Source: Apoda limacodes | Lineage: Eukaryota; Arthropoda; Insecta; Lepidoptera; Limacodidae | Length of the DNA: 64,000 nt | Direction: 5' to 3' | Assembly (NCBI GenBank): GCA_946406115.1 | Contig: OX291545.1 | Location: 16,382,001 to 16,446,000 of the forward strand | The notes under the pieces: generated by a model | Seen by the model: the letters and a program-made list of their open reading frames with translations, nothing else | What the model was told of the DNA's origin: nothing | The model's database searches: none | Made by a program: the position numbers and the translations under genes | In this document: positions 46,096 through 58,453 of the stretch, in pieces | How positions within the stretch are numbered: the stretch's first letter is position 1 | Layout: every line of letters begins with the position of its first letter

Positions 46096-46714
46096 AAAAT
46101 CAATTCCACTGTCCTGTTGCAAGTTTTAAATTGGAAAAAAATAAAATATCTTTAAACATTTTTTAACTAAAAACTTACAGTATTTGTTTTGAGATATCTG
46201 TTGTTTTTCTACTTTTAATCTCATCAATATTTTATTACAAGGTATGTAAAGTAATCACAATACAAACCTACTATTATAAATTTTCTCTACGAGTTATGAG
46301 ATATAATTGTAATTAATTAATTTCCACGTTTTACACTAAACTGTCCGCCAATTAGAAATATATTTTTGTCACAGAAAAATTAACTTCATTTCACATCGTC
46401 GATTTTAGTATACGGCAAAAAAGTAAATGTATATGCGCAAAGTGTTTAGATGAGAACTTTAAAAATACAAAACCCAATACTCCGTTGCCATTAAATGCCA
46501 AATAGAAAACCTTTAAAACGTAACATAAGCGTAAAAAACACATTTTATAATAGTATTACAAAAAGTTTATAATCGACAAGATAAACAATTTGACAGTCGT
46601 CTTAATGACTCATCATAAAATTAGAGAACACACAAAAATAACATAATAAAGCCATCAAACAAGATCTTTATAAAAGCGAAGCGTGATAAAAGATATTAAC
46701 GTTGATGTATCTTA

Positions 46715-46880
46715 GCGTCCCTAATTCCTTATCGGCGGCGAGCGGGCGGGAATATTGTTGCGAGCCACCCTGCCACCCCTGGAATCGCCTATTCCCTGCG
46801 TGCCAGGCGAGAGGAGGCCAGGGCAGCAGCGGGGGACGAGGTACAAAGCCAAGCACGGCCGTTGACACGAATCGCCTGCG
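46715..46880. other. Pronounced GC-rich island, unidentified
   Basis: 'cttatcggcggcgagcgggc', 'gagccaccctgccacccctg' and 'gccagggcagcagcggggga' stand out against AT-rich flanks. It is open on both strands (46702-47034 plus, 46668-46868 minus). The plus reading contains CCEPPCHPWNRLFPACQARG and then GRGTKPSTAVDTNRL. I suspect a retrotransposon-derived fragment but cannot name the family. No splice-compatible cadherin reading. Confidence 0.4.
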
Positions 46881-47142
46881 CTCTGTTTATATGTATGCTC
46901 TGTATCCTTTTGGATTTTTCCCCTACGTGTTTAACATGGAACGACTGTTCACGCATGGAACCGTTTTGTTTTTTGAACTTGATCTATTTGGACATCAGAG
47001 GTGGTCGATCTTTTTTAACACATGTTGCTTTTGATTTGATCGGTTTTTTTTTATGTCTTTTTAGTTGGACCTTTATTTAAATTAAATTTCCGTGGGTGTA
47101 TCAGGAAGACATTTTTGCACTGATATGGGCAACAGCTTGCTT

Positions 47143-47296
47143 AATAAAAAATTGGTATTCCTATTCTATTGATTAAAAATTGTTTTTCAAATATATTAAG
47201 ATTCCAAAACACAAAAAAATAAAAAATTGGTATTCCTATTCTATTGATAAAAAATTGTTTTTCAAATATATTAAGATTCCAAAACACAAAAATGAC
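47143..47296 (+). repeat. 75-bp tandem duplication
   Basis: 'attggtattcctattctatt' and 'caaatatattaagattccaa' each occur twice, 75 bp apart, nearly identical. A recent local duplication. Confidence 0.85.
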
Positions 47297-47562
47297 AAAC
47301 TAATTAAAGTGGTTAGTGAAAAGAGGCTGTGTGTATCTAGCCTCTGGTTACTTCGTTGCCAGCCCGCAAACTTACAGAACATTAAGCACAGTTTCTTTGC
47401 GTTAATGCCGGTTGCCAACGAAACCTACCTTTTTACCTATCCTTACTACACAGTTTTGGAAATCAACTTCAAGGCGAAAAAAACATGTACACAGCTGAAT
47501 GTTCTGTCAATAAGTCTGTTTTAGAGTTAGTGGATTTAAAATCGGATTAATGTTTAAATTAA

Positions 47563-47975
47563 AAAAGCCGGCTAAGTGCGAGTCGGACTCGCGCACGAAG
47601 GGTTTCGTACCATTATCTATAAAAACGGCGAATAAATCACGTTTGTTGTATTATTTTTAAATAAATATTTTTTTATTTTAATTTTATTATTTATTTTTAA
47701 AGTAACTATATAACTAAATATTCTGTGAATATTTTAAGCGTCTACCTGTTGCCGTTACCAATATCGAGAAAAATCGAGCAAAAAAAAATCACGTTTGTTG
47801 TATCGGAGCCACTTTAAATATTTATTTTATTTTGGTTTTTAGTGTCTTCATCTTGTGTGAAAATTTCAACTGTCTAACTATCACGGTTCATGAGATACAG
47901 CCTGGTGACAGACGTACAGCGAAGTTTTAGTAATAGGGTCCCGTTTGTACCCTTTGAGTACGGAACCCTAAAAAT
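47563..47975 (+). mobile_element. 'cggaaccctaaaa'-type repeat
   Basis: Starts 'aaaagccggctaagtgcgag', has 'aagggtttcgtaccattatc', 'tatcacggttcatgagatac' and 'ctttgagtacggaaccctaa'. Same family as 13669-14060. Confidence 0.7.
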
Positions 47976-48486
47976 AGTTTTCATATATATATTTACCTAC
48001 ACATCGACTTATTTTGTATATAAGGTATTATTATACATTAGGCAGCCGCTCTAACAATCGAACCATATCAGATCACGTTCTATCCGACCTAAACTCATAA
48101 TCTGTTTACCCATGCATATTTAAATTCACTTCGCGCGTCGTCAATCTTATCAGTTTCATCGGAAGCTGTTACAATGATAAGTTACTTATACAACCCATCT
48201 CAATCTACATCCGCCATCAACTTGATCTCAACTCGACAACTATGAAGATTGTTTATTTTTACAACTACAGCACCGCATCGCAGCCGCACATACATTTATG
48301 AATGCGGCGAATGTTTATGTAAGAGAAAACCGGAATGTTACCAGGAACAGGGATAGGTAATTATTGCATCACGAAACTCATCATCCGTAAACAACTTCGA
48401 ATAAACAAATGCAAATGCATACGTCTGTTATTTCTTTTTTTTAATTATTAAAAAGAAATAATGTTTATTTCTTCTTTCGATCGCTT

Positions 48487-48692
48487 AGGTTGAGGAATGA
48501 GCGCCCTGCCAAGGTTTTTTCTTAGGACTACATACAGTTTGGGGTTCTTCAAGTAAGAATTGATTAGATTTTTGAACGGTCAGCAACGTGCGAGTGATAC
48601 CCCTGGTGTTGCAAGCGTCCATAGGGTACAGTGACCGCTTACCATAGGCCAGGCGAACCGTAAGCTTTTTTGCCACCTTAGTGGTATAAAAA
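48487..48692 (+). mobile_element. Jockey-type LINE 3' end with coding remnant
   Basis: The first part resembles the C-terminal LINE coding remnant seen in the 6.06-kb pseudogene ('ttgaggaatgagcgccctgc' near LWNELPAKVF). It is followed by 'ggggttcttcaagtaagaat', 'gtgatacccctggtgttgca' and 'ttgccaccttagtggtataa'. This links the short tails elsewhere in the window to a Jockey-type LINE. Confidence 0.7.
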
Positions 48693-48961
48693 AATATTTA
48701 TAATATAATACGCAACATAGTCCAAAAAAATTTTGTTCGATATACAGATAATATTAACTTCAGTTTTAGCTTCGCAGTATAGTATAATATAATCTGTGGC
48801 TGCGCTATGCGCTTTCGACAAACAAAGACGTGTGCAAGCCGCAAAATGTATAAATATACATTTGCATGAGCAGTCACATAAATTAGATAGTTTTATAGTT
48901 TTAGAATTTTTAGAAGAAAATTTTTTTAGAAGTTTAAGAAAATCGATAAAATTTAACACCT

Positions 48962-50190
48962 GGGGCCTGACTGTCGTGCTGACAGAGACAATCTCGAATT
49001 CGAGATATGTTTCATTGATTTACTCACGACTTGTTAATCGCGGTAACTGTTTTAGTAGATAGATCGACTACTATGAACTAAATATACCGAAAAAATATGG
49101 CAGATATCGTTTGCCAATAGCTTTTCGTATTCTTAGAATCTCTCTATGGGCATATGTCGTACGCTAGCATCGAGGTGACGGTAGCAGTATAGATGGGATG
49201 TCGCACGGAAAGTGGTATAAAAAGGAGTCAGAATTAATGATATTAGTTGACGGCTACATAGTTTAGTTTTGATTGGGGGGAGGAGGGGATAAGTGCTTTC
49301 ATTCTCCCTTTTTTCTTTAATAAAATACAGTCACAAAAAAATGTTCGGTACAAACACTGCTAGTATCGATTGACTCTATTGATCATCAAAATGGGAAGTT
49401 ATAGGAAAACCCTTTTTGGAAAAAAGGGGGGCGCAAGAGGGGTTTCTTTGACTGGAGTCATAAAAGTCATTAATATGGGGAATCATATAGACTCCTTTTT
49501 AAAGATAAAGAGGGGTCGCAACAGGGATTTTTGTGACCTAAAAATCATTAAAATGGGAAAAAAGAGGGCTCGCTAGAAGAATTCTTTAATACTCCTAATT
49601 TTTTAGGGGAATTATAAGTTCCTTTCATAGGGTCCTTCATAGGGGAATAAATTGCTCCATTTTTTACTTTCTTTAAAAGGGGTCCATATGATTCTTCGTT
49701 TTAATGACAATTGTGTCACAAAAACACCTGTTGTGACCCCTCTTTTTCTTCAAAAAGATGCCATATGATTCCCCATTTGAATGACTTTTATGACTCCCCT
49801 AAAATAAAAGCGGTCAAAAAACCCCTCTTGTTTTCAAAAAGGGGTATTTCCCTATAACTTCCTATTTTGATATAACTATAACCACACCCCCAAACCAAAA
49901 CTATTTAGCCTTACTTACTAGTTCTGACTCCTTTTCATACCACTTTCTGTGCGACATCCCATCTCTACTGTTGCCGACCACTCGTTGTATGTCGACCGCT
50001 AGCATACAACATATGCCGTAGCGTACGCGAATAGGGAAAACTATCTGCAAACTATATCCTAATTGTTTTTTCGACATCTAGTTCTAACTAGGCGATCTAT
50101 CGACTAAAACAGTTACCGCGATCATCAAGCCATGAATAAATCAATTAAACATATCTCGAATTCGAGATCATAACACGAGAATTAGGCCCC
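48962..50190. mobile_element. Large foldback (palindromic) element, about 1.2 kb
   Basis: The whole segment is an imperfect inverted repeat centred near 49576. Matching pairs include 'ggggcctga' at 48962 with 'aggcccctg' at 50184, 'atctcgaattcgagat' on both sides, 'gcggtaactgttttag' with 'ctaaaacagttaccgc', 'gggatgtcgcac' with 'gtgcgacatccc' and 'agtcataaaagtcatt' with 'aatgacttttatgact'. Arms are about 600 bp. The interior repeats a module with 'atggggaatcatat' and 'aagaggggtc'. No transposase. The 49370-49576 reading frame is inside an arm and is not a gene. Confidence 0.85.
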
Positions 50191-51129
50191 TGAATAGCGA
50201 ATAGTAGTGGTGAGAAATCAAGGGTGTAGCTCGAAGTTGCTTACTTTACTACAAAAAAGCTATAATTAACGATTAGATACGAGTAAAGAGGTCTCGTGAG
50301 ATATTTTTAAGTGTATATACTCGATTAAAATTAACTGTCCCCATGTGCTGAGTTCGTTACCCGACAAATGTTTTATAGCAGAGTTACCAGGAATAAAATT
50401 GAATAATTAGCAGATGCGTGATTTCTTCTAATTGTTATATTAAACATTTATAGCTTCTGATATACTAAGTATTTTTCCTGTTTTCGGACCTGTATTTACT
50501 TAATAGAAGATGGTCAAAAATAATTTCAATTCTTAATAATATGATCTGTGAAGTGTTTTTTTTTTGTCCTATTCATATTAGTTTATATTAGTGTCCGTCG
50601 TGACTTTATTTAAGTCTATAAGTACATCTAATACTGACTGCAACATATAACACAAATAAGATATGAGATATTCAGCACGAAATCTACAGCTTAATAATAT
50701 TTTTTTCCTTATTAAAAATACCGAATTTTATTTTAAATAAAACTGAGACGATATTACAAAAAAAATATCATTAAAACACCCATTATTACAGAGTAAATAG
50801 AAAAAAATCCAATGGCGCCGCTAGTGTACCGCAGGGTTGTTCTTAAGGTGTATTATGAAATTCAAAACAACATTAAAACACTGATGCAGATGTCATACTA
50901 GTTAGTGTGATATTGGGTGGCTTAATGTAGGTCATAAGACTACGGTTTCCCAACCCATTATAGAGGATTTACGACATGGTGTACGATAAAAGATTTTATC
51001 ACACATATAGGTAGTAAAGTCTGTATATTATTTCTTATACCTACTATGGTAATGATTCAAAATGTGCTAATTACTAATCTAAACTTGACACAAAAAACAG
51101 TTGAACTGAATATAGTTCAAATTCAATAT

Positions 51130-51320
51130 AATTTATTCAGTTTAGGCTACAATAATTGAGCACTTATGAATGTCACACTACACCATCGGTTCGTAAGTCT
51201 ACAGGGCGGGAGACCTTGTACTGAGAAGAACCGGCAAGAAACTCAGCAAGGGCATTTCTTTTCTCCCTTTCTCTTACAGCGTCCAATTCAAATATTGGAA
51301 AATGCCCTCCCTATCATAAA
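51130..51320 (+). repeat. Interspersed repeat, retroposon-like
   Basis: 'gaccttgtactgagaagaac' followed by 'cggcaagaaactcagcaagg' is a phrase common in lepidopteran retroposon 3' regions, recognised from memory. Boundaries are approximate. Confidence 0.45.
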
Positions 51321-52129
51321 AGGACACTTTCTATTACAAACATAAAAAAACATGAAATATAAAGTACAAGCACAACATAAAAAAGTATCTAATAAAAACA
51401 AAAGACAGTTTATGTATTCATCACTAAGAAATAATCAATGTCTTATAGTATTAATAAACAAAACAAAAAAGTAAGACTAAATACTAAGAATACAAAGAAG
51501 TTTGCAAGAGCAGACCAGCCTCCACAGGCGGCACCCGTTCACGAGTATGACACATGAATCAGCCATCGCTTCGCTCAACCATGTTTTAGGGAAAAAATTT
51601 AGCTTTAGTAGTTCCTTTTGTGGCTACGAAACCCTAAAATATTAAATAGATCCAAAGAGAATCTAATACTTTATCGCATCAAATTTTTATTACTTAAGTA
51701 CATATCTCAAATGCATTGAAAAGCCACAGTTAAAGTTATTTCATAGTATATATAAGGTTTAAGATCTTTATTTCTCATAAGATTACATGGGAATCACTTA
51801 CATGAGAAAGTACAATTTATTATTATTTATATAGAAGAATATTGACTTCAATTTATCTTGCATCGATAAAATTGTATTCTCTAACTCATCTCTAGACTCT
51901 GGCACTCTCGTCCTATCTTATTCACTATTCACAGAAATTATTCGTACAATTTCGTCACTACGTCTTCAGAGTTCGTGTCAAAGTTGAGACATAATTTCAA
52001 TCTTCATATTCAAATAAACGTAGATGCTTATATGAATGTATTATACAGGGTATTACGTTACATTACACGTATGATAATACTAAATGTTTGTTAAATTAAT
52101 TTACTTATCAACTATACAACGCTTTGCGA

Positions 52130-52368
52130 GCGAACCCGCGAACTCGCGCGCCGATGGTTCAGTACCTACCACCATTTACGTAATTTACAAACAAAAACGC
52201 TAAGCGGTCACCCATCCAATTACTGCCAAAGCCCGACATTGCATTACTTTGAATATCGTTTCCAACAAACAAATGTGTTACAGTATCGCTTAATAATAAC
52301 TAGATGGCGCTGTAATAGAGATTTAAGATAAGTGGCTCGGACCCGTCTCACACTTGGCCGGTTGTTAT
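52130..52368 (-). repeat. Dispersed repeat, complement of 22180-22400
   Basis: Contains 'acgtaatttacaaacaaaaa', 'taagcggtcacccatccaat' and 'ctcacacttggccgg'. Confidence 0.55.
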
Positions 52369-52744
52369 TATTTGTTGTTATACTTCAGAGCTTACACACA
52401 CTATGCTATATATCACTGCAAGATTATATCTGTTACTGTTTTTACAATTATCCTAAACTGCCAAGCACCACGCCTGAATTTGATTGCAAATACTGTTATT
52501 AATTTAGTAAGTGTTAGTATTCAGAATGTTATAATTTTTATTTTTCAGTAATGTTACCTGGTTCATAAACTGATACTTAAAACTTGTTTTACACAAGTAC
52601 CAACTTCATCTAAGTACCTTTTGATGGAATTTGTATGAATTTTTTAGTTATCTTACTACATTTTTAAGTTGGTCTACTATTACTCATTAATTTGTAAAGC
52701 CTTCTTAGCTATGATATTTTATTATGATTTCTTTTTATTTTGTT

Positions 52745-53085
52745 AATAATAGCCCATAATTTTTTACTCACACCCAAGAACAGGCATTTAGTTGGCATTG
52801 CGGGCTCAAACAAAAATTTGCACTTAATATTTCGCAAACGCATCGCTAAATCGAATTTATGGGGTAGACTACTACTACTACCACGTAGATAGGGTACCAT
52901 AAATTTTTTTTTTTTTTTTCTAATTTTATTTTTCCACTTTTTCGGCCTAATTAATATGTATATCCATGCCAAATTATATCTATCTAGTACTCTAGGTCTC
53001 TGAGCTAAGTTGCGAACAGACAGACAGACGGACATGGCGAAACTATAAGGGTTTCTTGTTGACTATGGTACCCTTAAAACCGTCA
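52745..53085 (+). repeat. Interspersed repeat with 'gacagacggacatggcg'
   Basis: Contains 'gggcaaacaaaaatttgc'-like sequence, a long T run at 52905-52919, 'gaacagacagacagacggac', 'atggcgaaactataagggtt' and an end like 'ggtacccttaaaacc'. Resembles, but is not the same as, the 'cggaaccctaaaa' family. Confidence 0.5.
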
Positions 53086-54329
53086 GTTGATAAAAAGTCT
53101 CTTTCGCCTTTTTTAACATAGACCATGATATATAATGTACTTTTTTTATTTTATAGGCTTCATTAGGAAACCAAACCCGGCTAGACAAAAAGTACTTACT
53201 TGATGGTCAATTCTATTAATGTACCAAAAATAACATAGAAGTTTAGGTACATTACTATAATAAAGAAACATGATATTTTAAAGCGTTCCTGACGTCCACT
53301 AGCGCTGTCAATTGTTATTTGAGAGCCACCAAAAATTTAAGCTTTTAATTCAAAACATTAACATGGGACCACCTCGAAAGTATATCTTCTTAAATAAAAA
53401 AAGAATTTCGAAAAACATACATAAACAAAATACAAACATCCGAATTGAGAACTCCTTTTTTAAAGTAGGTTAAAAAATAAATAGCAGGGTTAGTTTAGTC
53501 AGGCACTAGTTAGCAGGGTTAATGCTCCTCCTTTGATCCACAAATATCTATATAATAAAAGAGCTTACGTTCTTTTCTGGGACCTCCGCTTTCAATAAGC
53601 TATATTTAAGCTAAACTAGCTTTCTAAGAGGGTTTAGCTACAAATTAACAAACAATAATTTTTTTAATAAGCACACACTGTCCCCCTGATTTAACCAAAT
53701 TTACTTTTTCGCATGTGAACTCACGCTTGGAATAAAAAATCTAAGTTATTCTTCTTTTCTCACTATATCCTTAGCTTAGCTAAACTAAACTATCAGTGCT
53801 AAAAACCAATAAAGCCTACTGCTCTATAACAAAGTAAAAACAAACGAACATAGGTTTTTATTTGTAATCAGACAAAATGGATTGAGGAATTGAATATCAA
53901 ACTAATGTAAAATGACCTCTATGTATGTCGTTAAACATGACTTTTAAATCTCTTAAAAACTATGACACTGTTCAAAACTTGGATATGTAGAAATGTTCTC
54001 ATCAATTTTCTTAACTCTGTAAATGAGTAAAAAAAAATAAAGCACAAAATCAAGAACCGAAAAGCATTTAGCAAATCGCTAATGAACTAATTTACATAGA
54101 ATTGTAAAGCGAAGCTACCGCCCGCCTGTGCCGCCATCCGTGCCTGCCTAGCTACACCGCTACGTAGAGTGGGTAATATGTTCTACATCCACACTAATAG
54201 TTTTTTATTGAGCTACAAAAATTTAAACAGTTTTTACGAGAAGACTATTTTTACTATATTAGATCTAGTGATATCAATCTAAACTAACACTATTAAAAGA
54301 AAATTAAGTGTAAGAGGTGTCGTTGGTGG

Positions 54330-54575
54330 CCTATTCTTCGCGTCGTTAGAGGCGGAGGACCGAGCCGGGCATGTAAATGAGTATTTTTCTAAATATCTCA
54401 AGTAAATTTGATTATTCAGTCCACTGGATTTTTGGTAAAGAAAAGCATCATGAGGAAACAGGCACACGTCAAAAAAAAGACGTATGTGAATTCCACGATC
54501 CATACTAGGATGGACCGCGTGATGGACTGCGGTGAGGGTAGGCTATGCCCCAACTGTGGGGACGTATGAAGCTGG
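54330..54575 (+). mobile_element. tRNA-headed SINE, sister of 40366-40585
   Basis: The head ends with 'gaggaccgagccgggcatg'. The body has 'ttattcagtccactggattt', 'gtaaagaaaagcatcatgag' and 'gaaacaggcacacgtc', and the tail 'tatgccccaactgtggggac'. The tail is the plus-strand version of the pattern at 26085-26225. Confidence 0.65.
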
Positions 54576-56358
54576 TAGGGATACTAATTTTTCATTTATA
54601 ATATGTATGTGAATAGTTGTCACTAGTACAAATATATGTAAAGTAAACAAAACAATTTGTAAACGCAACAAAGTTCTGGTTATGGTTACTATAACTAAAA
54701 CTTAGTTTACTTCGTTTACATTGCAATATATAATACCTATAAAGTTAAGTGTCAACTTTATTAGAGTACCTAACTTAGAAAATAGGATAACCAGAATTGT
54801 GGCGGAGTAGCATCTATGCATTTTGTGGTAGCATTTATGTAGTTTAATTTTCAACTTCACACCTCGCAGCGTTGATTCTAATCGGATGCTTAGCATTCAC
54901 TACCGACATGCTCAACGACATTACACCTACAAAACAGATAACCTATGATAAAACAAAGACAAATAAAAATAAACAAAAGTTACACAACAGATTCTAGGTA
55001 CCTATTGTTCAGTAAATTTGTGACACGAATCCCAAGCCTTCTTGGGTATTAAAAATATAGGCAAAGAACTTTTCAACAACAGACACTTTTAGTTATTAAA
55101 CAGAATTTCATGAATTATATTAAGTTAATTTTACAAATCTTTTCTATATTATAATGTTGACTATAAAGTTAAGGCCTTATAAAATTAGCTCAAAATGTAC
55201 ATAAATAGCGGACATTTTAAGCTATATAGCAGATTTTCATTTATTTTTTACCAACCCAAATATTATTGTAGTTGATTTCAAAAATATATTCTGTATTATT
55301 ATGCTGACAAGGAAGTTCTAAGGATTTTAATAAACATAAGTTTTTTCATTTTTCATTTATTATTATTAGAATATTATTGTAAATTATTTCATTAGAACGT
55401 AAGTAAACGGACAATGCATGTCACAGTCATCCCGGAACCAGATGGTTTTTGCTTTACCTACTTAAAATCTGATTTCTTTACTTAAGTTTTCTGATTCAGC
55501 GTCATACCTAGATGCAGACATAATTTCCCACTTGATATAGTTTTTATTAAGGCTAACTATTAGGCCTAAAGAACCGAATAAAAGAGACTGCCTTCGCAAT
55601 TTAGAGAGGAAAATCAATATCAGGTCTTAGATCTTTGGAAAAAACGAGTATCAAGCAAAAGGTGCTACTATAGATTTTCGCAAGGTATTTGATAGTATCG
55701 CTATTTTTATTTTACTCCTACTGATTCAGGACCACAGGCCTCTCCTTGCCTTAGTTCAAAGTGGCCCAACCTCTGCTGTCATATGACAATAACTGCTACT
55801 GATTATCTATTCTAATTATTGGATTATTTAAACAATATTCTTGTAAGTTGTTTAAATTCTGAGAGGGTTGGCCATTTCTTTAGAAATGTCTTGAATCTTT
55901 GCTGCATTCAGCATAAGATTTTCTTCTTCGAGCATAAGATATTAAGATGTGATATATATTCTTAAACCCATTTTAACATTGGGATTTCACGTTTAGACAA
56001 GTATTTAAAGTTCAGATTACATCGGTCACAAATTCACAATTAAATCCCCTCACGACGTAAATCTCGACCCGAAAGTGAGCATCTACCGTTCCAGTTAGGG
56101 TACTATCACAGCTCCCGATCATTAGGGCGGTCACGACCTGGCTATTGTAAGAACGACACAACGAGATAGATCTGCGATAATGTAATATTACTCTATTTAT
56201 ACCTTTTCCTTTTACAGAAAAGTGGGGAAACTCGGTGAGTTCATAATTTAAGTACTCAATTCAAAAACAGAAATATTTTGAACATTCAATAATAAACAAA
56301 GCGAAATATTATATTCCAGCGAGATTCAAATCGATATTTCACTAAAATGTGTGCAATA

Positions 56359-56437
56359 TTTCGAGAGAAAAACATATGCAAGTAGGTCTTACCTCGAGAC
56401 CCGTGAAAGTACTTGCATACATTTTCTCTCGAATTCC
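56359..56437 (-). mobile_element. Short inverted-repeat MITE, copy 4, partial
   Basis: 'tttcgagagaaaaacatatg' and 'catacattttctctcgaatt' are inverted arms around 'ggtcttacctcgagacccgt', the complement of the centre of the 860-1018 family. The outer ends are lost. Orientation is the same as CadN. Confidence 0.65.
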
Positions 56438-57174
56438 GTCTGGTTTACTACTTGAAATAAATAAATAAACCTTCAACGAGACATAATAACCATTTCGCTA
56501 ACTATTCTTCTCCTTGCCGTCGGATGCCAATCATCAACTTCCCACTGCTGCTTGCTGCAAAATTTTGCCATCCCACTAAACCGAACAGTCTCTTGGAAGC
56601 AGCTTCCAAAAGGATGGATTGCCTCATTTTGCGAGAGTAGGTGTTCATATAAGACGACATATGTAAACACTTGTGACTCTCGCAAAACAAAATAATAATA
56701 ATTATTTATTAGTTTAGTATTTAAGTGTTTTTATGTTATTTTGTTTGTACAACTAACATAGTTTTTTAAGTGTATTTTTTACTAACACACTATGAACTAT
56801 GGTCTGAAACAAACATTTATTTTATTATTATTAAAACATAATCTCTTAACCAAATCTTAGTGTCTTCTCTGCTTTACGGACTTATTATTACTTTTTAAAG
56901 TAAATTAACTTTTTTAAATAATGATCGAATTTTAACATGATAGTAGGTAAGTGTACGAAAACGTACACCGTCGCGTTATAACTCGATGATTATCTAAAAT
57001 GGGTAAAAACGCGAAAGTTTAAAAGCAACTCAACTAGTACGAATATTTAAAATTCCAGTCTAAATACATTTCGAACAAGTCCTAACAGTAAATTCATGTG
57101 CTTAATTGAATAGATCTAGTACTAGTTTAGTATTATATAGTCAGTGGATCTATTTCGATTTAGTGACGAGTAAC

Positions 57175-57320
57175 AAATCCTGACACACACGAGTGTTGTG
57201 CCCCGTCGCGCTACGCCCCGATCGATGCCTGACCCCGTGCAATGTCGCCTTCACCTTTTAACGCTACCTCTTTTTATTATAGCTCTTCGGCAGGTCATAG
57301 CAACTCGGCTGCCATTCCAT
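57175..57320. other. GC-richer island
   Basis: 'gtgttgtgccccgtcgcgct', 'acgccccgatcgatgcctga' and 'cggcaggtcatagcaactcg', with no open reading frame of note. It does not resemble the repeats seen elsewhere in the window. Confidence 0.3.
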
Positions 57321-57566
57321 TTCAGCCACTTAATTCAATAAAATAACAGCGTATCTACTACCATTTCTGTCGGTTTCCATCTAGTTAATGGCTTGTAATG
57401 TGACTTGAGGTCCTATTTACTAAATTAAACTCATAAATAAGCTCCCAATAGATAGACTACAGTAGGTATTACAGGGTTATTCAAACAATACCTATATATT
57501 GTATTTAAGGGTAAACGCCGCTGATTGTTTTTATACAAACTTAATTTTACCATAATGTCTAAAGTT

Positions 57567-57822
57567 TCCAAAATTACAATTTGATTTCGAAAAAAGAACA
57601 ATAATTTAAGAGCTCTCCGTTTTTGGTTTCATAAAATTCTGATAAACCATTATTTTTTACATTTTTGCAAAGATGTCTGAATTTCGTGTATGAAGCAACT
57701 TAAAAAAAATATTCAAAAAAAATAATGGCTTATCAGAATTTTATGAAACCAAAAACCATGAGTACTTAATTTTGTTTTTTAAAAAACCAAAATACAAAGT
57801 GTAATTTTCGGAATTTGAAATA
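57567..57822. mobile_element. Palindromic element, about 250 bp
   Basis: Inner arms 'tttttggtttcataaaattc' plus 'tgataaaccattattttt' are mirrored by 'aaaaataatggcttatca' plus 'gaattttatgaaaccaaaaa'. Outer sequence 'aaaattacaatttg' is mirrored by 'caaagtgtaatttt'. The centre is about 55 bp. No coding capacity. Confidence 0.75.
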
Positions 57823-58249
57823 TTATGGCAAATCAATTTAGTATTGTAAACAATCTTAACTTGCTAATAAAATTAAATGTTGTAGTACATATATATGTCG
57901 AACAATAATATTAGATGTATGTATGTATAATAATAATAGATGCAGGTTCCTATAACTTCAATTTATTCATAATTGAATTCTCCATCACGCCTACTATATA
58001 AACTTCTCGATTCTTATCCATTCACATTTAACAATATGTAAAATAAATGAAATAGCCGCTTACTCTATGAATACGTTATAAGGTTACCATGGGAGTTTTG
58101 GCGCGAATCTTAAGAAGGAGTGGTGTTTTTTTCTGTTTTATTTTTCTAAATTCATTTAGTGACTTTCGATGTATATATTTAAGCAAAGTTTTACGAAAGC
58201 GTGTTAAGAATTGTGCAGCGAAGGCTCATGAATAGTGAATTATGAAGAA

Positions 58250-58453
58250 ATAAGCAGGACATGACGCGCAATGTCAGAGGATCCACACCAAATCTCCCGC
58301 CCAATCCGAGGAACTTGAAAACGAGGACGTGCGGTAACGCCCTCGCCACGATACGATATAATATAATATAATTGACTTTGACTCTGGCAAATGCATAAAT
58401 GGTCTGCTAAGACCGTGCGAGTCCATTATAATATTAAAAAAAAAAAAAAAAAA
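58250..58453 (+). mobile_element. Retroposon 3' tail with poly-A
   Basis: A GC-richer segment ('ccaatccgaggaacttgaaa', 'acgtgcggtaacgccctcgc') leads through 'tgctaagaccgtgcgagtcc' to an A run of about 17. It resembles a 5'-truncated retroposon; family unknown. Confidence 0.45.

Larger units (their letters stand above)
40586..48961. other. Exon-free stretch, probable CadN intron, third part
   Basis: No gene recognised. It contains an AT microsatellite (41874-41900), a Lep1-like element (43096-43509), a reversed Lep1-like fragment (43870-44165), a repeat shared with 18.6 kb (44583-44665), two 'cggaaccctaaaa' repeats, a GC-rich island (46715-46880), a 75-bp tandem duplication and a LINE 3' end (48487-48692). 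40600-43090 and 44670-45790 show nothing clear. Confidence 0.5.

Noticed and set aside
49370..49576. 68-codon Lys/Arg-rich open frame
   Set aside because: Lies wholly within an arm of the foldback element and is made of its iterated modules.
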